20,271 bases of DNA from Haplosporangium gracile (Eukaryota; Mortierellomycota; Mortierellomycetes; Mortierellales; Mortierellaceae). Made by a program: the position numbers and the translations under genes. How positions within the stretch are numbered: position 1 is the stretch's first letter; every line of letters begins with the position of its first letter. Below are positions 8,801-17,401 of this stretch, one piece after another. The notes under the pieces were generated by a model. The model saw nothing but the letters and a program-made list of their open reading frames with translations. It did not search any database and was not told the origin of the DNA. The stretch is from positions 1-20,271 of the forward strand of contig JAAAUF010000765.1 of NCBI GenBank assembly GCA_015499985.1. The letters run 5' to 3'.

Positions 8801-11800
8801 ATCGACTGCAGAAAGGGGAAGCAATACGAGAAGTTAGTCATTGAGTAAACTGTCAACATCCGCAGCAAACTTCTTCAACAGAGTATAGAATAGTTGTTAC
8901 CTTAACAGCGAGGTCGAGAGAGTATCGACCATGGGTGACCAGACCGATGGGCGCATAGAGTCGACAGCATACCGGTTCCCCGCTAAAGTCACCTGTAGTG
9001 TATGCTTCGATGTATTCTAGATCTCCAATCATCCAAGCCAAAAGCTATATTGCTCCCCCCGGAAAATATGAGCCATATGTGAATACCTCTCATATCTGAT
9101 TCGCAAACTCAGTCATGTAAAAAGCCAAATGTATAGAAAGAAGAGTTGCGAACGAGATTTAAGAAAGATATGAACACAGATGAAGAAGGAGCAGGTTACT
9201 TACATATGTGGCCATGATAGGCGTCTTGAGGAAGGTCACTTCTTGCATGCCATCCTCAAGATTGACAGTTGAATCCACGCTCATGTTGGACAAACATGTC
9301 ACGCCCTGAGGCACTACCAAGGTCAGTGTAAATGTTGCTTTGACAGAAGGCTATGAGGATGGGTATGTGTATTGAGCAGATTTCGAATTCAATTGCAAAA
9401 AAGAGCAGTGCCCCCAGGTTAACATAAGATGGTCTAGAGCACAGCCAAAGAGTACACGGAGAGTGTGCTGTGATTACATGAGATGCATGGGCTGAACTAA
9501 AAAAGATTGAAAAATCAAAGCTCATTTCCAATCTTCTTTAAACTCAGGTGAGCGAGGTTCGGAGGTGGGGAATGAGAGCATCCAAAAAAAAAAAAAAAAA
9601 CCTCTTAATCTCCTCCCTCGGAAGCGACTCGCAGGTGGTGGTGGCAATATCTGCAAGAGATAGAAGCGGTGGTTGCTGATACAAGTCAACAGACGTAGAG
9701 GGATGGGGGTGGGAAAGAAGGGGATGCGAGGAGATGAAGGGCAAAGAGGAAGAAGGTGGATATGTCACATCTTGGGAGGGAAAGTTGCCCGTAGACTTTA
9801 ATGTGTCCTTCATTGTGTTTACCATCGATCTTGCAATGTTTCTGGCTTACCTCGTCCCAACAGGGAAACGCCCTTCGAGCATGTGTTGACTGGAACTGTG
9901 TAGTCGTCATTTGACTATGTCGTTGTTGTCATTGTGGAGTGAATGAGAAAAAGAATACAAACCATGACTAAGAATCAGTGCCGTAAGACAAGACACCTGT
10001 TTTTCTTTGGGTTTCTGCCTCCCTTTTTTCTATGGGTTTGCTTTGTTTGTTTGTTTGTTTGTTTGTTTGTTTGTATGGCTACTTGTTGGCTGTTCGTCTC
10101 TGCTGATGTTGTAAATGACGTTGGCCGTTTTGTTGTTTCTGCTGAGTGCTCTTTTTTTTTCCTGCTAGGAGGACCTCTTGTTTGTTTGTTTGTTTGTTTG
10201 TTTATATTTTGCTTGTTTGTTTAGTGCCAACACTCTAAACTTCAAAAGAAGGAGGGTAAAGAGAAAGGGAGAACCACTTACTGGACGTTGTTGTCGGCAT
10301 CGGTGTACACAGATCGGTAGAATCCAGACAGCTTATCGTTGATGAGGCCAATGTAGGCGATCTCGAGAATCCACGAGGTGCCGATGTGGAGCATATTTGG
10401 AAACTCGAGAGTGATGGACTCATCTTCGACATGATAGCTCACACTTGTTGCCGTTACGCTAATTATAATTAAAGGAATGTATGCCATGCATACAAACAAG
10501 GACAAGAATGAGTTAAAGCGATGGTTTCATGGCAATTATTATTCCCAGGAACACCTGAAAAGGGGGAAGTCTGTCACATATAAACCATATGCGCGAGATT
10601 TTTAATCGGAACCTCAACCGACGAAATATGCGCCATCATACGCCATCCCTCTTCTCTTCCTTCCTTTCTCTTTTTGTGCCCTCAGAATGAAAAAAGAAAA
10701 AGAAAAAACTCACACACTCAAACATACAAAACATCCTTGACGATGCCAGTGGGTACTGCATAAGGTACTTATCTTCTGCCTTGGGTGTGCCACATCGTTT
10801 GAGTACTTCAATCCGCCCCAAAAATGTCCCAGATCGTGTACCACATCATCTGGTACACAAACATAAATAAAAAACAAGAACGGCGCACAGATACGGATGG
10901 TAATAGTCTTCTGGCAATACACCATGACATACATGCCACTTGATTAAAGAGGAGAAGAAGAAGTAGTCGCCATAAGAGTGTCTACGGCCCGGTTCCACCA
11001 TCTCCGCAAGAACAAATGCCGGTTGGCCTTGATGTGAATGAGATTAAGCACTCTCAGGTACTGTTGTGTATGTACACTGTCGCTCTCTCTCTTCCTCTTC
11101 CTTCTCTGTCTTTGTCTCTCACCCTGCCTCTCATTCCTTTAATTGGAAATATTCACACCTGGAGGCACGACCTGAGGGGAAAGTCAAAAAGAAAAACGAG
11201 ACGGGATGAACAGAAGGTTCAGTTTTATGCCTTCCTGCTCGCCATCCGTTGTTTCTGTTCTCATAAAATTCACTCTCTTCGCCACGAGGTACTCCACATC
11301 TTCTTGCGCATGTCGAACACGCTGCTTCAAAGAAAGGATCAATCCGGCTGTGATACAAATAAAATGCCTTGTTTGTCCTTTTCTTGTTTAAATTTGAGCT
11401 TTCTTCTCTTTGTCGTTGTTTTGGTTCTTTTTTTCTGTGTATGATCTCAACATACAACGCTCCCCAACTCTCTCTTTATCCCCTTCCCTCAGCCCCCCGC
11501 TCAATTCCGATCGATTACGGGATTGCATCACACAGGAACATCATTGAGCCACGACTAAGGCGAGCCTTCCGAACAACACTCCCTCTTATTTTCTCATTCT
11601 CTCTTATCTTTACCTCTCGCACATAAAAAGAAAAATCATTCAATAAAAATCAACGGTTAGAAGAGTTTGAACTAGATTGCATTGTATGTCAGCCGTGGCA
11701 TTTACCTGTATTCTGTGAGATGATCTCGAGCAGTGGCTTTCTGAATGTTCAGCTCCTTGGCATTGATGGTGATCCCATAGGTGGGTTCTGCAATGCAGAC

Positions 11801-12200
11801 CCTAAGCGTTTCAATTGAAAAAGGGAGCAAGGATCGATATTTCATGAGTATCCACTGATAGTGAGAAAGGAGGTCCATAAGCCTGGCGGAAGAAGAAGAA
11901 AAAAGGGAGGAGTGGACTGTGTGCGTCTATAAGGACTCGTCGTGTGCCGCGGTGTTTGAACTGCATAAAAACAAGAAACCTGGTTCCCCTTTCGCAACCT
12001 TCAGGGTTGTGAAGGGGAAACACATAGTTCTTTTGACAGCGAGGGTGGACGAGAGGGGAAGGAAGAAAGGAAAAACAAGGAGTTGATTTTTGTTGAGAGT
12101 CTTACTCGATGGAGCATTCACCGAGGAATGAGAAGGTGATGGGACAAGGGACGATCTTTAGGTTGTAGTGAATGGGAATGATGGATCGTTCGACTGTCAT
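5812..12200 (-). CDS. M1-family zinc aminopeptidase (puromycin-sensitive/Ape2 type) with long His-rich C-terminal tail
   Basis: Predicted to remove N-terminal amino acids from peptides in the cytosol; no signal peptide or membrane segment is seen. Exons: 12200-12106, 11801-11706, 10458-10282, 9914-9851, 9350-9204, 9044-8901, 8805-8599, 8494-8063, 7977-7544, 7444-7229, 7141-5812. All introns are GT-AG, phases agree throughout, and the total is 3342 nt or 1113 aa. The N-terminal domain begins SIIPIHYNLKI and includes ARRAFPCWDE. GAMENWG lies at residues 270-276. Zinc ligands are H305 and H309 (HEISH, with E306 catalytic) and E328 (LWLFEGFA). Catalytic Tyr is Y390 in SYMKGAS. The ERAP1_C-like helical domain ends near residue 870 (VWLKTNGYLA), about where relatives stop. 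Residues 871-1113 are an extra tail. The start at 12200 is the first ATG in its frame and has A at -3. Phe replaces the usual Asn before E328. Specificity cannot be told from sequence. Confidence 0.93.
5815..6543 (-). other. Lineage-specific C-terminal tail of the aminopeptidase (residues 871-1113)
   Basis: The last exon stays open for about 243 codons past the normal end of the M1 fold. Order: Ser/Gly-rich stretch with HPFSRRTSPLH (an RRxS kinase-like site), Ser/Thr/Pro-rich stretch, His/Gln-rich block with ten consecutive His (982-991), Gln-rich stretch, then an Ala/Thr-rich stretch (SMAATVATAAAAAVATTTG) and an acidic end LGGEDDC. Likely disordered. No domain is recognised. A missed intron is possible, but the frame is continuous and AATAAA follows the stop closely. 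Confidence 0.75.
6181..6210 (-). repeat. Poly-His codon run (His x10)
   Basis: Ten consecutive CAT/CAC codons in the aminopeptidase tail, flanked by HEHQ and EHGQ. Mixed CAT and CAC use suggests it is not a very recent single-unit expansion. Confidence 0.95.
9584..9600. repeat. A17 homopolymer in aminopeptidase intron 4
   Basis: Seventeen A on the plus strand (T17 in the transcript) in the middle of the 500-nt intron 9850-9351. Confidence 0.9.
10042..10073. repeat. (TTTG)8 microsatellite in aminopeptidase intron 3
   Basis: Eight TTTG units in the 367-nt intron between the exons ending at 10282 and starting at 9914. A second array, (TTTG)5, lies at 10181-10200 in the same intron. The transcript would carry (CAAA)n. 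Confidence 0.95.
10181..10200. repeat. (TTTG)5 microsatellite in aminopeptidase intron 3
   Basis: Five perfect TTTG units, about 110 bp from the longer array of the same unit, with a further gcttgtttgttt just downstream. Confidence 0.9.
10459..11705 (-). other. Oversized intron 2 of the aminopeptidase gene (1247 nt)
   Basis: The donor GTAAAT follows the exon ending at 11706; the acceptor is TTAG before 10458. Phase 2 joins phase 1 nt to give a Ser codon, and the protein on both sides aligns without a gap to the M1 family, so no coding exon is missing. The gene's other introns range from 85 to 500 nt. The interior is CT- and A-rich low complexity with two GC-richer open segments on the minus strand (10944-11057 and 11184-11348). 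Confidence 0.85.
11984..12019. other. Inverted repeat/hairpin in aminopeptidase intron 1
   Basis: Arms 11984-11999 and 12005-12019 pair over about 15 positions, with one bulged base and one G-T (plus strand) or A-C (minus strand) mismatch, around a 5-nt loop. It lies inside the 304-nt intron 12105-11802. No U run follows, and it does not resemble a tRNA. Confidence 0.7.
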
Positions 12201-12209
12201 TGTGATGTG

Positions 12210-13018
12210 TGAGTAACGATATACAGGGAAAGAGAGAGGGGAAAAGAGGGAAGAGAGGGGAAGAGGGGAAGGAGGTGGCAGCCCTTGTTCAGCTGCTGTG
12301 CTTGTGTGTTGTTTCTGTTGTTGTTGATGTTGTTTTGGTTGTTGTGGGTTGTGGAGGGAGGGAATGGGGAAGAGTGAGAACAAAGAGAAAAGAGGGGGAC
12401 AATTCCTCTTGGGAAGAAGTGGTTCGATTTGACTGGGGCGAGAGCAGAAGCGAACGAGAAATTCACTCTCAAACAAAAAGGGGTGGAGAGATAGGGCAAC
12501 AACAGAACAGCCTGTTATTAAACAAGGTTGTTTCTTTATGTAAGAGTGGGTATGTGAATGTGTGTGAAGAGTGAGTGGTCAGCGATGGGGGAGCGTGAGT
12601 GTGAATGAGTGATGGAAGAATGTGTGAATGAAGTGGACAGAGAGTGATGGTAAGTAGTGAAAGATGAATGAGTCGAAGTGGAACGAAAATGAGTCGAGTG
12701 AAAGTGAAAGAGTGAGGAGAGGGTGAGAGAAAAGGGAGGCGGATGAAGAATAGGAATAAGGGTAAAGGAAATAGAATGGAGAGGAAGAGGAAGAAGAGGA
12801 CGCGGAAAAGAGAAGGCAGGGAGGGGAAGGGAGAGGGACTTGAACAATGACAAGTAAAAGGAGAGGAAGGCGAACGAGCTAAGAGAAGAGGAAAAGAAGA
12901 GAAGAAAAGAAAAGAACAAGAGAATAATGACAAGAAGGAGAAGACGAAAGAAAGAGGAAGACAAGAAAGAAAAGGAGGAGGAGGAGGTGTTAGTCATGAC
13001 ACACAAGAAGAACGACAC
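12210..13018. promoter_or_regulatory. Long polypurine (plus)/polypyrimidine (minus) tract upstream of the aminopeptidase
   Basis: About 0.8 kb in which the plus strand is overwhelmingly G/A with very few C. It starts about 10 nt upstream of the aminopeptidase ATG. Recurring elements are gagtga, gaatgagtga, gaagagg and aagaaaag. On the gene's own strand this is CT-rich, as fungal promoters and 5' leaders often are. Long frames across it (for example minus 12536-13018 and 12469-12933) read as Ser/Phe/Leu/Pro runs and are composition artefacts. Confidence 0.6.
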
Positions 13019-13600
13019 TCTTTTTTTTTTTTTTGTTGTATTATCAGTAGGGGTGTGAAAGGGCGGGACCTCGGAGCCTCATTCCCTCAAAAGGGAGAAA
13101 TACAGTACATGTTTAGTGCAGTTAAAGTGTTATATCTTACTGAAAGCAATAATAAGTAGTAGTCAAGTATGAAGGAAACAAGGCAGGCAGCGTGCAAGTA
13201 AGTGAATAGACAGACAAACAGAAGGGAAGTGACCCTCATGCTGACAATTATGCCTGCCTTTTCTTTTTCCCTGTTGCTTTTCACACTAGGGTCAACATCG
13301 TCAACATTATTCTTGCCTGTTCCCCATCTTTTATCAAAAATTTGATATTTAATCATATTTGTTTAAGTCTAATGGCTCATGGGAAAGTGAGAATCACATC
13401 CAATCACCGTTCCGCCCTGAATGCAATCCCCTGTTCCCCATCACCAACCAACCAGCGAGCCCCTGATCACCTTATTTATTTTACTTACATTTTCATCAAA
13501 TACCTCCTCTTGGCTCGATCACTCCATCCCCTCTCCTCGGCTCCTCCTATCTCGTCCATCATCATCATCGCTTCCTTTTCCTTCCTTTCGATAAGAAAAC

Positions 13601-13618
13601 AAAAAAAAAAAAAAAAAA
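13601..13618. repeat. A18 homopolymer
   Basis: Eighteen consecutive A, preceded by ataagaaaac. Confidence 0.95.
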
Positions 13619-13650
13619 CATTGTGGGGCAAGACAGAGCGAAGGAGAGCG

Positions 13651-13681
13651 TATGTGTGTGTGTATGTGTGTGTGTGTATGT
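13651..13681. repeat. Imperfect (TG)n microsatellite
   Basis: Alternating TG interrupted by TA steps, about 31 bp. Confidence 0.95.
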
Positions 13682-13722
13682 CTAGGCAGCCTATCGAATC
13701 GAAAACAGCCATCGCCAGTCTC

Positions 13723-13749
13723 TTTCTCCCCTTTCTCCCCTTTCTCCCA
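13723..13749. repeat. Three tandem 9-bp units tttctccc(c/a)
   Basis: Units at 13723-13731, 13732-13740 and 13741-13749. The minus strand carries three short G runs (GGG/GGGG) separated by AGAAA, one run short of a G-quadruplex motif. Confidence 0.9.
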
Positions 13750-13938
13750 TTCGCTTTGTTGCGCTTGGGCTGGGATTTTTTGATCACACGCTAATCCTTA
13801 ATCCGGCCTTCGTCACCCCATTCGCTAACTAACTAGTTCCCTTGCCTCATAAATGCCTAGATATATCTCTCCCTTTCATAAGAGCCACCTTTTGTACTTT
13901 TAGCAAAAAAAAAACATATTAGAGCATTACGAAAAACA

Positions 13939-13956
13939 GGCCTTCAACAGAAGGCC
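13939..13956. other. Small perfect hairpin GGCCTT/AAGGCC
   Basis: Six-bp perfect stem with loop CAACAG. It is isolated in A-rich sequence; no terminator-type U run or known RNA family is attached. Confidence 0.5.
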
Positions 13957-14838
13957 CACTAACACGCTTGGAAAAAACAAAACAATCAAGCAACTCCAGG
14001 GGCCGCCCACTTCTCCCTCCCCCTTTTACAATCACAATTCATGCGCGAACACGGAGTAGCAAGGAAAACGACCTTCCATTTGATTAGGGAGAAACCGCCC
14101 AACACAATAGACTTGTGCAACCACAAAAATCACGGTTTTATTTTCTGTCGGTCTATCCTTTACCGTTGCGGATTGATAGGATTACCATGCGTGGCTCCCT
14201 TCTTACAAAAAATGGGTTTATTTATGTTGAATGTTATTGCTACTTTTGTTTGCTCACGCGCCCCTCGCATCATTCCGAATCTCGGAGGGACATATCGCCT
14301 TTTCTTACTCAAGGGACACATCAAGCACACCACCACCATTACTACACATTTGCGCGTGTACTCATAGAAGCACATATCGCATCTGCAGCCTTGACAAGCG
14401 GCGCCTTTCGATATCCCAGATCATATCAGACTAGGGTTCCATCTCATCAAAAAGGATGCCATGCTATAAAAAAGCACGGACAAAGATGGATAAAAATGTA
14501 AGTAACGCGTTCCAGCCTTTTTAGCTGACTCATACACTTTACTCACTCGCTCTCTTAGAGCATGCGTTTTTAAAGTTGGACATGTCACTTGTTATGCTTC
14601 TCTTCCTACCATTGAAGCATCCCGCCTGCCCCTCCTCCTTTCGCCATTTACTACGCCAATGTGTTCATCTCCTTACAAGTAAGAGATACGCGATTGTCTA
14701 AAGTTTTTCTTTTACTCTCACATGATACTTTCGCTTCTCTATTGTTTTTACCGTGCCTCATTTGGAAACAACAGGCCAATTTCAGCATATCTGTTAGCCA
14801 AGTGCCGTTGTCAATGGCCTCGAAATGAGCAAAAAGCC

Positions 14839-14860
14839 ATTCGTCATGTCCCTGACGAAT
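14839..14860. other. Perfect 8-bp hairpin ATTCGTCA/TGACGAAT
   Basis: Eight-bp perfect stem with six-nt loop (TGTCCC), inside the open segment at minus 14651-14872. Confidence 0.6.
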
Positions 14861-17401
14861 TCTTGTTAGCATTTTTGTTTGTAGATATTGCCTGCGGGTA
14901 GGTCACGCTCACTTGCTTGACTAGCAATGGCTGCAAAAGGAAAGGAACTCGCTACTCCATTCAACCGAAGACGACGTGCGTCCAAGGGCGATAGATAATC
15001 CATCCCACATAGAGAAATGGGATGCCCTCACTTTCTTTCTCTTTTTATTTTTACGCCACATAACCTGGGTATTCGATGTTCTTTTCACTCAATTTGCAAC
15101 CCCCTTCCCCACTTCCTTTACACACGTTCCTTCACCTTCTCTTCCTTCTCTCGTTTATTTTTGCAAGCATGCATGGCAATGGCGATCGAAAAATGCGAGC
15201 AAACTTATTTCACTTGTTCGCGTGCGTGAGAGCGTCATATCTCTTGTTATTGGCCAGTTCCAAGAGGCCTAGAACGCGTGTTCCTCTTTTTTAACTTTTT
15301 TTTCCTACTGCTCCTCTCATTTCCATATTTTACTGCTCACTTTCGCTCACTCTCTTAATCTCCCTTTTTACTTTAACTAAGATCGGCCTTCTTTCTTCTC
15401 TCCCTTTTTGATATTTCCACTCCAGTGGACTGTCCGGCCCCCTTCTTCCATAGTCCGCTTAGTCAAGGCAATCAAAAAGCCAACGAGAGAGAACAATGCA
15501 CCGAGAAAGTAACAAAAAAAAATGGGCATTTCATTCTTGTTTAACATTTTCGTGGCCATCTCGTAGCCTTCACAGGTCAGTCCTAGCTATTGTTATGGTG
15601 AACTCAGCTTAATACTCTCTCTTCCATCCAACCCTGCCCATCTCATCGGTCGTGTCTCTGTGAGAGCAGGAAAACATCATTGTTTTCGTTCGTTTTCTCA
15701 ATGTTTTTCATTGTTTTCTGGATGACGGTGCAACCCTCCTGACCTTCACCCTTCCTTCCTTCTCCCCTTCCTTGCTCTCGCCCGCTTCTCCTCTCACCGC
15801 CTCTTCTATGCTCACTTCTTACCCACCATTGCCGACCACTTTATCCTTGAACAAAAGCAACATATTTACAAGAGAAGGAAAAAGAATGCTCCTCCCAAAA
15901 ATAAAGAGTCGAATTTTTTTTTATGTATTCCCATGAGCATTGTGTGTTCGTGGCTCTCTACACCCTTTTTTTCCCTCCCTCCCAAATATCACCCTCTCTT
16001 TGTCCATGACTCCTCATAGTTATACTCAAACACATGTCAAGTTGAGAGAGAGAAAGGACGAAGGGGGAGAAGGAAGCAAGAAGGCAGGAATGTGGGAGGG
16101 AGGAGGATTCCCGCTTGACGTGTTTGTGGTTGTTTGGAACTTTGTCTCTCTTCCGTCGTTTATTTTCCAGCTCCTTCTCAAATCCCAATGGTTTTCTCAC
16201 ACATGGTCATCTTTTCTATGCATCTCCAAAGACCAAAACAACAAAGCTGCAGTCTCAATGGGGAAGAAGTGTGAGAACGAAATGGATAAATGTATTAGCA
16301 GGAGAACAATGGTTCGATTCTAAAGCAGTAGCAAACAAAAACACGCCGACACATCCATCCTAAGCACCCACACCTTAGACACTCCAAAAGTAGTCTGCGA
16401 TGCGATACAGATACGATAATCGTACACTAAATATACCTCCTTGTACCCTACTCGCCGCCAGTTATTTTTGAGCAACAGGCCGGACCCTACTCTTCTCAGT
16501 TCTTTTCTCTACCAAGGGAGAAAGATTGTACCTTACAGGTGTGAGGTTACCACTTCGGTCTTCGGCTGCACTTACCCCCTATTTTCTCTTCGCTCAACAA
16601 TTTGGATGAGAGGCCAGACTGGGTGTCACAAAAAGCACACCCAATACATGTTGGGGATGAGGATGAGGAGACAGCCTAAGTCAAGTTTCATGGGAACATG
16701 TTGTACCTCCAGTCAATCGTGCACAGCCCACCTTCCCTTCTATATTCTCTCTATCGCACACGCCATCCATCAATCTCGTTGTCTTTTCTTGCCATTTGCC
16801 CGCTCTAGTCCGCTTTCTTGTTAGTCTGCTACTCTTGCATTACTTTTTCATGGCGAGGCCTTTTCGCTCAACTGGCTGCCCCTCTCGCACTCAATCACCG
16901 TTTCTTTGTACACACACACGCTCGTTTCTTTGTTTTTTTTTTTTCTTTTTCGTGAAAACAAAAACCATGAATTTCAGCCTAAACCCTCCTTCATACTTCG
17001 ACTCTACTAGCGTGTAAAGAAAATAGACGAACACTGTGTCGCTCATCTATCGGTCAGGTCACCCTCCTCCTCCTCCCTATCCTCCTTCAAAGAGCCATCC
17101 GCTTTCCGCCCAGGGATAGACGACCAAATACCATTGGCGCATTTCGCAATTCTCAAAACGTGCTAATCGCATTGTTATTTTCCATCCTTTCAAAGCCAAT
17201 CAAAACTGTAACCTCGATCGATCAAAAAGAGTAAAAATGTTCATTAAAATGCTGGTGTTGGTGGTAAGTTGTGTGAGGGGGGGATGAGTTATGGTTATTC
17301 TATGACTGCATGATCGGCTATTTGTTGTTGATGTCGCTCTGCCGTGCAAGCTTGATTGTTGGTGTTATCGTTGTCGAATGAATCGCTGCTTAGTCATCGA
17401 T

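Larger units (their letters stand above)
13019..17401. other. 4.4-kb intergenic region with no convincing gene
   Basis: It lies between the 3' end of the Syo1-like gene and the upstream region of the aminopeptidase. It contains T14 at 13021-13034, A18 at 13601-13618, a TG repeat at 13651-13681, a triple 9-bp CT repeat, two small perfect hairpins and several CT-rich blocks. Open segments of 40-73 codons occur on both strands; the least unconvincing are minus 15377-15559, minus 14651-14872 and minus 17043-17162. None could be linked to a known family, and no RNA gene was recognised. Confidence 0.6.

Noticed and set aside
10042..10200. TTTG arrays as telomere-like or CRISPR-like repeats
   Set aside because: Simple tetranucleotide microsatellites without spacers, inside a well-defined intron.
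12201..12476. 92-residue N-terminal extension of the aminopeptidase
   Set aside because: The frame is open but would have to begin at TTG. The first ATG is at 12200, and the extension is Pro/Ser/Gln low complexity, so it is read as leader.
12469..13018. Long overlapping minus-strand frames (154 and 160 codons)
   Set aside because: Two frames are open at once because the strand is nearly all C/T; products are Ser/Phe/Leu/Pro runs.
13342..13794. 150-codon plus-strand frame
   Set aside because: Runs through A18 and TG repeats, giving Lys and Cys/Val tracts; no recognisable protein.
14041..14501. Two overlapping plus-strand frames of 108 and 128 codons
   Set aside because: Start codons are available, but composition is rich in Cys, His and Ile with no domain, and the two frames overlap; chance in unconstrained sequence is the simpler reading.
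14928..14999. 23-codon plus-strand ORF (MAAKGKELATPFNRRRRASK...)
   Set aside because: Looks basic and protein-like but is far too short; no element ends or downstream coding sequence found.
16290..16330. tRNA-like T-loop (ggttcgattc)
   Set aside because: The flanking five bases do not pair, and no D-arm, anticodon arm or acceptor stem can be placed around it.
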